In this document: piece by piece, positions 34,365 through 42,492 of the stretch
How the letters are laid out: every line of letters starts with the position of its first letter
Numbering within the stretch: the first letter of the stretch is position 1
Assembly: GCF_000337455.1 (NCBI RefSeq)
Contig: NZ_AOIU01000023.1
Location: 1-64,000, forward strand
Source of the DNA: Halosimplex carlsbadense 2-9-1
Lineage (GTDB): Archaea > Halobacteriota > Halobacteria > Halobacteriales > Haloarculaceae
Direction: 5' to 3'
Length of the DNA stretch: 64,000 bases
Notes under the pieces: model-generated
The model's input: only the letters and a program-made list of their open reading frames with translations
Told to the model about the DNA's origin: nothing
The model's database searches: none
Made by a program: the position numbers and the translations under genes

Positions 34365-35378
34365 TCACCGGAGTCGCCACCCGCGGAGGAAGGCGACGGC
34401 GACGCCGCCGACGACGACGCTGAACAGCAGCGTCGCGGTCCGGACGACCAGCACCCCGGCGGCGGCCGTCGCGGGCGAGACGGCGGTGACGAGACCGATC
34501 GCCCCGCCGAGCAACACGTCGTAGGCCCCGAGGCTCCCGGGGATCGGGACGGCGCTCGCGACCTGCGGGAGCGGGACGACGACGACCAGCGGGACCACGA
34601 TCGGGACGCCGACCTCCGCGCCGACGCCGACCAGCGCGACCCACAGCGCGGCCGCGGTCAGGACCTGCTCCGCCACGCCGCCGACGGCGACCAGCGCGAG
34701 CAACCCCGGCCGGTCCCGGAATCGAACGATCCGCGTCCAGAACCGCTCCAGCGCCCGGTCGACGACCGAGCGGTCGTGGGGCGTCTCGCGGTACAGCGAG
34801 GAGACCCACCGGACCACCGGGCCGAGGACGACGGCGAGGCCGCCGCTGATCGGGTCGCGGAACCGGACGACGACGCCGCCGAGGACGACGAGCCCGACGA
34901 CGGCGCCGCCGAGGGTCGTGAGGAAGTACCGGGGTGCGGGACCGCCGAGGACGATCACGAGCGCGCCGGCCGTCGAGACGAGCAGCTGGGCGCCCGACTT
35001 GACGTACTTGGCGACCGAGCGGACTGCCAGCGCCTCGCTGTAGGTCGTGCCCGTCGCGGTCTCGACGAACGTCGCCATGATGGGCTCGGAGCTGACCGGT
35101 CCGGCGGGGCTCAGCGTGTCGAAGAAGTCACCCGCAACGGCGAACTGGACGCTCCGGCTCCCGGAGAGCCCGTCGCCGAGCGGGCGGACCGAGGCCCAGA
35201 ACCCCAGTCCGTCGACGACGCCCTCGGCGACGACGAGGACCGCGACCGCGGCGAGCAGCCCCGGCGCGACCCCCGAGAGGCGGGCGGCGACGCTGTCGAC
35301 GCCGACGAACGCGAGGTAGCCGGCGAGCGCGCCGCCGCCGACGAGGACGCCCGCCAGAAACCGGAGACTGCGGCGCAC
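34365..35378 (-). CDS. Flippase-like (UPF0104 / lysylphosphatidylglycerol synthase TM-type) membrane protein
   Basis: 337 residues with about eight transmembrane helices. Matches the lysylphosphatidylglycerol-synthase transmembrane region (UPF0104): SVQFAVAGDFFDTLSPAGPVSSEPIMATFV and PQVASAVPIPGSLGAYDVLLGGAIG are the two family motifs. The catalytic C-terminal domain of MprF is absent, so lipid translocation or binding is more likely than aminoacyl transfer. GTG start at 35378 is supported by a TATA-like GCTTTTCTC (35401-35409) 27 bases upstream. Confidence 0.82.
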   Translation of the reverse strand: MRRSLRFLAGVLVGGGALAGYLAFVGVDSVAARLSGVAPGLLAAVAVLVVAEGVVDGLGFWASVRPLGDGLSGSRSVQFAVAGDFFDTLSPAGPVSSEPIMATFVETATGTTYSEALAVRSVAKYVKSGAQLLVSTAGALVIVLGGPAPRYFLTTLGGAVVGLVVLGGVVVRFRDPISGGLAVVLGPVVRWVSSLYRETPHDRSVVDRALERFWTRIVRFRDRPGLLALVAVGGVAEQVLTAAALWVALVGVGAEVGVPIVVPLVVVVPLPQVASAVPIPGSLGAYDVLLGGAIGLVTAVSPATAAAGVLVVRTATLLFSVVVGGVAVAFLRGWRLR

Positions 35379-35459
35379 ACCCCGGGCTGGGGCGGGTCGG
35401 GAGAAAAGCCCTCCGGGACCGACGGCAGTCCGGCTCGTCGGGGGCGGTCGCCGGTCCGG

Positions 35460-36014
35460 TCACCCGTCGACGCGGCGCCAGTACAGCGCCAGGTCGAGCG
35501 CCACGTCGTCGAACTCGACGGTCTCCTCGCCGACACAGGCGTAGCCGAGCGACTCGTAGAAGCCGCGGGCCTGCTCGTTGTCCGCGCCGGTGTTCAGGAC
35601 CAGCGCGCGGTACCCGCGACGGCGCGCGCGCCGCGCGAGCTCCTCGACGATCCGGGTCCCGAAACCCCGACCCTGCATCGCAGGGTCGACGCGGACGCGG
35701 GAGAGTTCGCCCGTCCCCGCCGCGGCGTCGAAGCGCTCGGCCATCCAGCCGTCGAGGGGCTCGACGGCGCCGGTCGCGCCGATCTCCCCGTCGTCGGGGC
35801 CGGCGTCGTCCGCTCCGCCGTCGAGTTCGCCGACGAGGAACTCCCCGCCGGCGTCGAGGTAGTGCCCGCGCACGTCATCCAGGTCCGCGTCGGGCGCGTC
35901 GACCACCCACTCGGGCGTCTCCGCCATCGCCTCGCGGTTCAGCTCGCGGACGCGTTCGCCGTCGCCGGCGCGGTACCGGCGGATCGTCAACTCGGTCGGC
36001 TCGACCATGGTCAT
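35460..36014 (-). CDS. GNAT-family N-acetyltransferase
   Basis: 184 residues. The acetyl-CoA binding motif A is clear: LSRVRVDPAMQGRGFGTRIVEELARRARRRGYRALVLNTGADNEQARGFYESLGY. An acidic insert (GELDGGADDAGPDDGEIG) sits between strands. Start at 36014 (MTMVEPTELTIRRY) makes a four-base ATGA overlap with the glyA stop, so it is the second gene of a glyA unit; an ATG two codons later is equally possible. Acceptor substrate unknown. Confidence 0.85.
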   Translation of the reverse strand: MTMVEPTELTIRRYRAGDGERVRELNREAMAETPEWVVDAPDADLDDVRGHYLDAGGEFLVGELDGGADDAGPDDGEIGATGAVEPLDGWMAERFDAAAGTGELSRVRVDPAMQGRGFGTRIVEELARRARRRGYRALVLNTGADNEQARGFYESLGYACVGEETVEFDDVALDLALYWRRVDG

Positions 36015-37276
36015 ACGGAGGCGGCCGTCGTGTCGCCGTAGACGGGGAACCGCGAACAGAGGTCGGCGACGGTCTCGGCGACCTCGTTCGCGACCGCCTC
36101 GTCGTCCGGGGCGTCGAGCACGTCGGCGACGGCGTCGGCCAGCCGCTCGGTCGCGGTCGCGTCGAACCCGCGGGTGGTGACCGCGGGCGTGCCGATCCGG
36201 AGGCCGCTCCCGACGGTCGCCGACCGATGGTCGCCGGGCACCGTCTGTTTGTTCGCGACCAGCCCCACCGATTCCAGAGCCGCCTCGGCGCGCTCGCCCG
36301 TCAGGTCCGGGTGGGTCTCGCGCAGGTCGACGAGGACGAAGTGCACGTCCGTCCCGCCCGAGACCAACTCGAAGCCGCGCTCGCCCAGTCGGTCCGCGAG
36401 CGCCGTGGCGTTGTCGACGATCTGGCGGGCGTACAGCTCGAACTCGGGGGTCAGCGCCTCGGCGAAGCCCGCCGCCTTGCCGGCGACGTTGTGCATCAGC
36501 GGCCCGCCCTGACAGCCCGGCATCACCGCGGTGTCGACCGCATCGGCCAGCGCCTCGTCGCACAGCACCATCCCGCCGCGGCCCGACCGGATCGTCTTGT
36601 GAGTCGACCCCGTCACGAGGTCGGCGATACCCACCGGCGAAGGGTGGACGTCGGCGGCGAGGAGGCCCGTCAGGTGCGCGATGTCCGCGACGTGGTACGC
36701 GTCGACGGCGTCGGCGACCGTCTGGACACGCTCCCAGTCGACCTGTCGCGGGTACGCGGAGTACCCCGAGACGATCAGGTCGGGGTCGACCGCCTCGGCC
36801 CGGGCCTCGACGGCGTCGTAGTCCAGCCGGCCGGTCGCCTCGTCGACGCCGTAGTGGGACACCTCGAAGTGTTCGTCGACCATCGTGTACGGCTGGCCGT
36901 GGCTGAGGTGGCCGCCGTGGGACATCGAGAGCGAGAGGATCGTGTCGCCCGAGTCGAGCAGCGCCTGATAGGCGGCGAGGTTGGCCTGGGTCCCGGAGTG
37001 AGGCTGGACGTTGGCGTGGTCGGCCCCGAACAGCTCCCGAGCGCGCTCGCGGGCGAGGCGCTCGACCGTGTCGGCGTGCTCGCAGCCGCCGTAGTAGCGG
37101 TCGCCGGGGTCGCCCTCCGCGTACTTGTTGGTCAGCACCGACCCCTGGGCCGCCAGCACCGCCTCGCTCGCGTGGTTCTCGCTCGCGATCAGCGACAACG
37201 TCTCGCGCTGGCGCGAGCGCTCGGCCGCGAGGGCGTCGGACAGCGCGCCGTCGACAGGTGAGAGATCCGTCGGCAT
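36011..37276 (-). CDS. glyA: Serine hydroxymethyltransferase
   Basis: PLP enzyme interconverting serine and glycine with (methylene)tetrahydrofolate; 421 residues from the chosen start. Motifs: LSLIASENHASEAVLAAQGS at the N-terminus, YYGGCEHADTVERLARERA, and PLP lysine in VTGSTHKTIRSGRGG. The start at 37276 gives MPTDLSPVDGALSDAL; nine more codons are open upstream but not conserved. Leads a two-gene unit with a GNAT acetyltransferase. Haloarchaeal enzymes use tetrahydrofolate, matching panB and gcv genes in this window. Confidence 0.95.
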   Translation of the reverse strand: MPTDLSPVDGALSDALAAERSRQRETLSLIASENHASEAVLAAQGSVLTNKYAEGDPGDRYYGGCEHADTVERLARERARELFGADHANVQPHSGTQANLAAYQALLDSGDTILSLSMSHGGHLSHGQPYTMVDEHFEVSHYGVDEATGRLDYDAVEARAEAVDPDLIVSGYSAYPRQVDWERVQTVADAVDAYHVADIAHLTGLLAADVHPSPVGIADLVTGSTHKTIRSGRGGMVLCDEALADAVDTAVMPGCQGGPLMHNVAGKAAGFAEALTPEFELYARQIVDNATALADRLGERGFELVSGGTDVHFVLVDLRETHPDLTGERAEAALESVGLVANKQTVPGDHRSATVGSGLRIGTPAVTTRGFDATATERLADAVADVLDAPDDEAVANEVAETVADLCSRFPVYGDTTAASV

Positions 37277-37366
37277 GGTCGTACGGTCCGACGGTTCCGG
37301 CATAGCTACTGCCCTGACAGAGTCACGAGTGACGCGACAGACGACACCGTCGACACAGCGGCGCGA

Positions 37367-37888
37367 TCAGTCCTCGGCGGCGTCGAGGAAGTACTCGATG
37401 TCGTCGACGGCGTCGCCGTGGGCGTGGTAGGCGTCGTCGGGCACCTCGTCGAACCACGCCAGGTCCAGATCCGACCACTCCCCGAACGTCGGGTCCGCCG
37501 CGACCGGTTCGCCCGCGACGGGCTCGGTCCCCGCCACGAGGTCGTAGCTCGTGGCTGTCCGCTCGGTGTCGCTCCGCAACTCGTGGGTGACCGCGCTGAC
37601 GCGGAGAACCTCGTTCGCGGCCGGTTCGGCGCCGGTCAGCGTCGCGGCGATCTCGGCGGCACGTTCGAGCCAGTCGGCGCCGCCGGGGACGTGGCCGTAC
37701 GGCAGACGCCAGCCGTGCGGGCTGTCCATCAGCAACACCGCGCCCGCCTCGTTCGTGACGCCGACGGCGACCAGTCCCTCGACCTCGTCGAAGTATTCGA
37801 AGGCGTCCGCGCCGTCCGTCGTTCTCGCTTCGGTGTACTCCACGCCGGGCTCCGCACGGAGCGTCGACGGGTCGCGCAGGGTGTCCAT
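37367..37888 (-). CDS. Nudix-like protein with degenerate Nudix box
   Basis: 173 residues, soluble. The layout is Nudix-like: VEGLVAVGVTNEAGAVLLMDSPHGWRLPYGHVPGGADWLERAAEIAATLTGAE corresponds to the strand and Nudix-helix region. The REUxEE core is not intact (RAAEIAATLTGAE), so metal-dependent pyrophosphohydrolase activity is doubtful. The C-terminus ends with an acidic helix. Possibly a Nudix-fold regulator or binding protein. Its start is next to a divergent intergenic region with several palindromes. Confidence 0.65.
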   Translation of the reverse strand: MDTLRDPSTLRAEPGVEYTEARTTDGADAFEYFDEVEGLVAVGVTNEAGAVLLMDSPHGWRLPYGHVPGGADWLERAAEIAATLTGAEPAANEVLRVSAVTHELRSDTERTATSYDLVAGTEPVAGEPVAADPTFGEWSDLDLAWFDEVPDDAYHAHGDAVDDIEYFLDAAED

Positions 37889-37985
37889 GCCGTGCCGTTG
37901 TGCGGGGGGGCATTTGGACGTTGGTACCTCGCCCGAACGCGGGCCCACACCGACCGGCGCACGGAGGGGGAGCGAACGCGAACAT

Positions 37986-37999
37986 ACTTGGTAACAAGT
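37986..37999. promoter_or_regulatory. Palindrome in divergent intergenic region
   Basis: ACTTG-GTAA-CAAGT, perfect five-base arms, between the Nudix-like gene and the zinc-ribbon gene. A second inverted repeat CCTGG/CCAGG lies at 38017-38032. Possible operator. Confidence 0.4.
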
Positions 38000-38101
38000 G
38001 GCATATGCGCGCGGCCCCTGGGAGTGACCAGGCGCAGAAGTCATGAAGACCCGTACGGAGTCACGGTACGCGAACCGAACGGCGGGCCGGGGGGAACGCC
38101 G

Positions 38102-38248
38102 GTGGCCGAGATAGAGCGTCCGACCGCGGACCGCGGGAAGCGGTACGTCTGTCGGACGTGCGAGGTGGAGTTCGTCGTCCCGAGAGACGAGACCGCCGTC
38201 TGCTGTCCGATCTGTCGGATGAACCGTATCCGGACGATCGACTACTGA
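38102..38248 (+). CDS. 48-residue zinc-ribbon protein
   Basis: Small protein with two cysteine knuckles, CRTC and CPIC (with an extra preceding Cys), in GKRYVCRTCEVEFVVPRDETAVCCPICRMNRIRTIDY. The spacing is rubredoxin/zinc-ribbon-like and similar to short haloarchaeal zinc-finger proteins. The start is a GTG at 38102, chosen because the frame upstream loses protein character; other GTG codons exist further up. DNA, RNA or protein binding cannot be told apart. Confidence 0.6.
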   Translation: MAEIERPTADRGKRYVCRTCEVEFVVPRDETAVCCPICRMNRIRTIDY

Positions 38249-38261
38249 CCCGGCGACCCCG

Positions 38262-38414
38262 TCACTCGATCTCGGCCAGCGAGTCGAACGCGCTCCAGCA
38301 CTCGCAGTCCAGGTCGTCGATGGACCCCACCTCGTCGGGCAGGTCCGATATCGGCATCCCGTCGTCGAATCGGTCGCAGTCGTCGGTGTGGACCGAGAAG
38401 TCGTCGCTCGCCAT
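38262..38414 (-). CDS. 50-residue acidic Cys-containing microprotein
   Basis: MASDDFSVHTDDCDRFDD...VGSIDDLDCECWSAFDSLAEIE: very acidic, with a C...C-x-C pattern that could bind a metal. An in-frame ATG three codons upstream is possible. No family name known to me. It is convergent with the zinc-ribbon gene and divergent from the CARF-like regulator. Short length makes the call tentative, but the acidic halophilic composition argues for a real gene. Confidence 0.5.
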   Translation of the reverse strand: MASDDFSVHTDDCDRFDDGMPISDLPDEVGSIDDLDCECWSAFDSLAEIE

Positions 38415-38546
38415 GACCGGCATACACCCGATGGAAGTGAGACAGTAGTAAAAATCCGGCGTGGCGTTTTCAATCGATGTAACCGGTACCGCTGTGTCGG
38501 CTGTGTCGGGACAATCGTTTTGGGGGCGGGACGAGAGGCGGACGAT

Positions 38547-39278
38547 ATGGAAGTCGCCGAGCGGGTCCACCTGATCCCGGTGGGCTACGAGAACGACCGG
38601 ATCGTCCTGCCGGCGGTCGAGTTGCGCGCCGACCGCGTCGTCCTCCTGCGCTACGAGGACGAGACCGACCACCCCTCCTACGCCGAGACCGTCCGTGGAC
38701 GCTTCGACGAGGCCGGGATCGACCACGAGACGGTGTCGTGCAACGTCTTCGACTTCTACGACTCGATCGGGACCGTCGCCGAACTCGCCACGCGCTTCGC
38801 CGACCACGAGGTGTACGTCAATCTCGCCTCGGGGTCGAAAGTGACGGCCATCGGCGGCATGATCGCCTGCATGGCGACCGGCGCGACGCCCTACTACGTC
38901 CGCGCCCAGCGCTACGCCGCCGAGACCGACGGCGACGTGGCCGAGGGTATCCGCGAGATCACCGAACTCCCCACCTACCCGATGCAGAGCCCCGAACCCC
39001 AGCACGTCGCGGTCATGGACCACCTCGACCGCGAGGACGGCGCCCGGAAACGGGACCTCATCGAGTTCGGGAAGAGCGAGGGGTTGCCCTTTATCGCCGA
39101 CCGGGACGCCGCAAACCGCAAGAGCGAGTACCGCCTGCTCGACAGCCACGTCCTCGGCCCGCTGTCGGACACCGGCTACGTGACCCTCGAAGCGGTCGGC
39201 CGGTCGACCCGCGTCTCCCTGACCGAGAGCGGCCGTAACACGCTCCGGGCGTTCCGCTATCTCGTCGAGGACGAGTGA
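38547..39278 (+). CDS. CARF-like / winged-helix regulator (DUF6293, HFX_2341-type)
   Basis: 243 residues. The N-terminal half (1-145) is Rossmann-like: VHLIPVGYENDRIVLPAVELRADRVVLLRYED, then VYVNLASGSKVTAIGGMIACMATGATPYYV. The latter resembles the nucleotide-binding motif of CARF domains (hN-x-[S/T]G[S/T]K). The C-terminal half is a winged helix-turn-helix with ALGPLSDTGYV-like LGPLSDTGYVTLEAVGRSTRVSLTESGRNTLRAF. Architecture equals Csa3-type CARF-wHTH regulators, but no cas gene or CRISPR array is in the window. Target genes unknown. TATA-like CGTTTTGG near 38514-38521. Confidence 0.78.
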   Translation: MEVAERVHLIPVGYENDRIVLPAVELRADRVVLLRYEDETDHPSYAETVRGRFDEAGIDHETVSCNVFDFYDSIGTVAELATRFADHEVYVNLASGSKVTAIGGMIACMATGATPYYVRAQRYAAETDGDVAEGIREITELPTYPMQSPEPQHVAVMDHLDREDGARKRDLIEFGKSEGLPFIADRDAANRKSEYRLLDSHVLGPLSDTGYVTLEAVGRSTRVSLTESGRNTLRAFRYLVEDE

Positions 39279-39395
39279 CGTCGATCGCGCCGGACGCGGG
39301 ACCCGACCGTGCCACGCCGGCGCACGCAGTTGTCAGAGATGAGAATTACACCGCGCAACTCAAGTTGGTTGGTCGAGTGATACGACCAGGACCAG

Positions 39396-39947
39396 ATGCC
39401 AGACGTTCACAACCGAGAATCGGGTGCAGGCGCACACCGACTCGCCCCCGCCACACCGGACGAGGAGTACGTCTACGGCGCCTGTAGCCCCGGCTGGCAC
39501 AGCGCCGCCGACCGGAGCTACGCCCTCGCCGACTGGATCGCCGTCGCCCGCGCCAACGACATCGAGCGCGTCTGTTCGCTCCTTCCCGGCGACCAGTCGC
39601 CCGGCGACCCCGAGGTGGCCGGGTACACGGACGCCTTCGGGGAGGACAACGTGCTTCACGCCCCCATCCCCGACGGCCGCCTGGCCTGCCCGGCCCTCCT
39701 GAAACGGGAAGTGCTGCCGTTCCTCGCCGACGCCGTCGAGGCGGACGAACGGGTCGTCGTCCACTGCCTCGACGGGATGGGCCGCACCGGGCAGGTGCTC
39801 GCCGCCTGGCTCGCCCACGACCGCGACTACGCGCCCGAGGAGGCCATCGAGGCCGTCGAGGAGACCGGTCGACAGCCCCGCGAGCCCGTCCGCGAGGGCA
39901 ACGCCTCCGAACAGGAACTGCGCGACCTGCTCACGGTCGTCCGCTGA
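39396..39947 (+). CDS. Protein-tyrosine-phosphatase-like protein
   Basis: 183 residues, cytosolic. The active-site loop HCLDGMGRTG gives the Cys124-x5-Arg130 signature of dual-specificity/tyrosine phosphatases, with a likely general acid Asp in the preceding PIPDGRLACP loop. N-terminal EEYVYGACSPGWHSAADRSYALADWI is characteristic of the short archaeal PTP group. Upstream are two small inverted repeats (CAACT/AGTTG at 39356-39367 and TGGTCG/CGACCA at 39370-39388). Substrate unknown; could also act on phosphoinositol-like or sugar phosphates. Confidence 0.85.
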   Translation: MPDVHNRESGAGAHRLAPATPDEEYVYGACSPGWHSAADRSYALADWIAVARANDIERVCSLLPGDQSPGDPEVAGYTDAFGEDNVLHAPIPDGRLACPALLKREVLPFLADAVEADERVVVHCLDGMGRTGQVLAAWLAHDRDYAPEEAIEAVEETGRQPREPVREGNASEQELRDLLTVVR

Positions 39948-40016
39948 GCGGTCGGCCGTAGATTCCGTCCGTCCCAGCGAGCCCGCATATCAAATTCCAC
40001 ACGGGGGTGACCGGAG

Positions 40017-41144
40017 TCACCACTCCGAAATGCTACCGTCCTTCCGGCGCACGACCGGCGCGTCCCAGGCATCTTCGGTCGCCATCTCACGCACCAGGTC
40101 TTCGTCGACTTCGATGCCGAGTCCAGGGGCGCTAGGGAGGTCGACGTATCCCTGATCGTCGTGCTCGAAGACGCTCATATCCGTGAGGTAGTTCGGTACG
40201 TCTTCGTTCAACACGATCTGCTCTTGGATGATCGCGTTCTGCGTGCAGGCGTCCACTTGAAGACTCGCTGCGAGCGCGACCGAACTCAGCGGCGAGTGTG
40301 GCGCGAGCGCCACGTCGTACGTCTCGGCCATACTCGCTATTTTCCGGAGTTCGGTGATACCACCGGCGTGTGAGATGTCCGGCTGGATGACGTCGACGGC
40401 GCCGCTTTCGAGGAGCGGTTTGAACTCCCAGCGTCCGTACAGTCGTTCGCCGGTCGCGATAGGAACGGCCGTCCGCTCGGCGAGGTCCGGGAGCAGGTCG
40501 TTCTTCTCCGGGCCGAGGAGTTCCTCGTAGAACATCGGGTCGAACTCCGCCAGCTCGCCGACGAGTCGCTTCGCCATCGGTTTCGACGGCTTCCCGTGGA
40601 AGTCCAACATCAGGTCCACGTCGTCGCCGACGGCCTCGCGCATCGTCCGCACGTTCTCGCGGGCCTCCTCGATAGCCGGGGTCCGGTCGATGTGTTCGAG
40701 ATCGACGCCGGGCCCGCTTTTGATCGCACTGAACCCCTCCTCGACGCGGTTGCGCGCGGCGGCTCCGAGGTCCTCCCCGCTGACGTGGGCGTACAGTTTG
40801 ATCCGCTCGCGGGCCTTCCCGCCGAGCAGCTCGTAGACGGGTTCCCCGAGTGCCTTCCCCTTGATGTCCCAGAGCGCCTGATCGATGCCCGAGAGCGCAC
40901 TCATGAGGACCGCTCCGCCCCGGTAGAAGCCGCTGCGGTACATCTGCTGCCAGAGTAGTTCGATGTCGTAGGGATCTGCACCGAGGACGTAGCTGTCCAT
41001 CAGCTCCCGAACGGCCTCGGCGGCCGTCTGCGCCCGCCCTTCGAGGACCGGTTCACCCCAGCCGACGATGTCGTCGTTCGTCTCGATTTTCAACAGCAGC
41101 GAGCGCGGCGGGACCTCGAACAGCTCGTAGTCGGTCACTTCCAT
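40017..41144 (-). CDS. D-galactonate dehydratase-like enolase-superfamily enzyme
   Basis: 375 residues, similar over its full length to DgoD: LLKIETNDDIVGWGEPVLEGRAQT, YRSGFYRGGAVLMSALSGIDQALWDIKGK, metal ligands in LMLDFHGK, FYEELLGPE and IATGERLYGRWEFK, and the His of LAPHSPLSSVALAASLQVDACTQNAIIQEQ. It would convert D-galactonate (or another aldonate) to 2-keto-3-deoxy-galactonate in a De Ley-Doudoroff-type route. The next KDGal kinase and aldolase genes are not nearby. Local codon use looks slightly less GC-extreme than in the neighbours, which may indicate a more recent arrival. Monocistronic. Confidence 0.88.
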   Translation of the reverse strand: MEVTDYELFEVPPRSLLLKIETNDDIVGWGEPVLEGRAQTAAEAVRELMDSYVLGADPYDIELLWQQMYRSGFYRGGAVLMSALSGIDQALWDIKGKALGEPVYELLGGKARERIKLYAHVSGEDLGAAARNRVEEGFSAIKSGPGVDLEHIDRTPAIEEARENVRTMREAVGDDVDLMLDFHGKPSKPMAKRLVGELAEFDPMFYEELLGPEKNDLLPDLAERTAVPIATGERLYGRWEFKPLLESGAVDVIQPDISHAGGITELRKIASMAETYDVALAPHSPLSSVALAASLQVDACTQNAIIQEQIVLNEDVPNYLTDMSVFEHDDQGYVDLPSAPGLGIEVDEDLVREMATEDAWDAPVVRRKDGSISEW

Positions 41145-41217
41145 ACGTCGGTCCCGGAGTGAACCCCCAAATAGCTACGTACCGTCGGGACCAGACCGCA
41201 GTCGACGGGGCGGACCC

Positions 41218-41222
41218 TTATG
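41218..41222 (+). promoter_or_regulatory. TATA-like promoter of the HD-domain gene
   Basis: TTATG, within CCCTTATGTCC, centred about 27-28 bases before the ATG at 41248; it decides against an in-frame ATG at 41227. Confidence 0.5.
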
Positions 41223-41247
41223 TCCGATGGCGCACAATTCCTGGGTA

Positions 41248-42471
41248 ATGACGACGATCAAGGACAGCGTCCACGACCACATCGCGGTCGAGGGCGTCGC
41301 GGCGGCGCTGCTGGACACGCCGCCCGTCCAGCGGCTCCGGCGGATCAAGCAACTCGGGACGGTCACTTTCGTCTACCCCTCCGCCAACCACACCCGCTTC
41401 GAGCACTCGCTGGGCGTCTACCACCTCGCCAACGAGGCGCTCGCCCACCTGGGCATCGAGGGGACCCAGGCCGAACGGGTGCGAGCGGCGGCGATGCTGC
41501 ACGACGTTGGTCACGCCCCCTACAGCCACAACGTCGAGGAGATCGTCTACCGCCGGACCGGCAAGTACCACGACGACGTCCACGACCTCATCGACAGCGG
41601 TCCCGTCGCCCGGGCGCTGGCCGACCACGACCTCGACCCCGCCGCCGTGGCCGACCTCGTCGCGGGCGACGGCGAACTCGGCCAGATCGTCTCGGGCGAA
41701 CTCGACGTCGACCGGATGGACTATCTGGTGCGGGACGCCCACCACACCGGCGTCCCCTACGGCACCATCGACGCCGAGCGGCTGGTGCGCGCGCTGCGGT
41801 TCGTCGACGGCGACCTCGTCCTCGACGAGGGCAACGTCCAGACCGCCGAGAGCCTCCTGCTCGCTCGCGCGCTGATGAACCCGACCGTCTACAGCCACCA
41901 CGTCGCCCGCATCGCCAAGGCGATGCTCCGGCGGGCCACCCAGCGGCTGCTCGCCCACACCGACGTCGACGCGGCGGAACTCCGGCGGATGGACGACTGC
42001 GAGCTACGCGTCGCCCTGCGCGACTGCGAGGCGACCGCCGCGCTCGCTCACCGGCTCGACCGCCGGGACCTGTACAAACGAGGGGTCTGGGCGGAGATGG
42101 CGGCCGTCCCGGAGGACCTGTTCGACGCCGACCAGACGGCGATCGCCGACCACGAGCGCGCGGTGGCCGAGGCGGCCAACGTCGACCCCGACGCGGTGAT
42201 CCTCGACGTGCCCGGCCGCCCGTCGATGAAGGAGTCGTCCAGTCGCGTCCTGGTCAACGGCGAGGTGCGCCGGCTGAGCGAGCAGTCGACGCTGGTCAAC
42301 GCCCTGCGGGCCGCCCAGCGCGACCAGTGGCGGCTGGGCATCTACGCGCCCGCCGCGAGCGCCGAGCGGGTCGGCAACGCCGCCGTCCGGGTGCTCGGCC
42401 TCGACATCGACGATACCAGGGTCCGCGACGTGCGGCCGGGCGTCCACGCGACCCTCGACGATTTTAACTAG
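41248..42471 (+). CDS. HD-domain phosphohydrolase (dGTPase/SAMHD1-like)
   Basis: 407 residues, cytosolic. HD motif ligands: H in NHTRFEHSLGVYHLA, HD in AAMLHDVGHAPYSHNVE and Asp in ELDVDRMDYLVRDAHHTGVPYGT. This set defines the dNTP triphosphohydrolase/SAMHD1-like branch; the substrate may be dNTPs or another nucleotide. N-terminus IKDSVHDHIAVEGVAAALLDTPPVQRLRRIKQLGTV is characteristic of the archaeal group. Followed after 21 bases by the amidohydrolase gene, which also has its own TATA box. Confidence 0.9.
   Translation: MTTIKDSVHDHIAVEGVAAALLDTPPVQRLRRIKQLGTVTFVYPSANHTRFEHSLGVYHLANEALAHLGIEGTQAERVRAAAMLHDVGHAPYSHNVEEIVYRRTGKYHDDVHDLIDSGPVARALADHDLDPAAVADLVAGDGELGQIVSGELDVDRMDYLVRDAHHTGVPYGTIDAERLVRALRFVDGDLVLDEGNVQTAESLLLARALMNPTVYSHHVARIAKAMLRRATQRLLAHTDVDAAELRRMDDCELRVALRDCEATAALAHRLDRRDLYKRGVWAEMAAVPEDLFDADQTAIADHERAVAEAANVDPDAVILDVPGRPSMKESSSRVLVNGEVRRLSEQSTLVNALRAAQRDQWRLGIYAPAASAERVGNAAVRVLGLDIDDTRVRDVRPGVHATLDDFN
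42463..42470 (+). promoter_or_regulatory. TATA-like promoter of the amidohydrolase gene
   Basis: TTTTAACT, overlapping the end of the HD-domain gene, centred 27 bases before the ATG at 42493. Confidence 0.55.
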
Positions 42472-42492
42472 CCGCTCCAGAGACTCACAGTA

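Noticed and set aside
38547..39278. CRISPR-associated locus around the CARF-like gene
   Set aside because: No direct-repeat array and no cas genes are present anywhere in the window; only the regulator is CARF-like.
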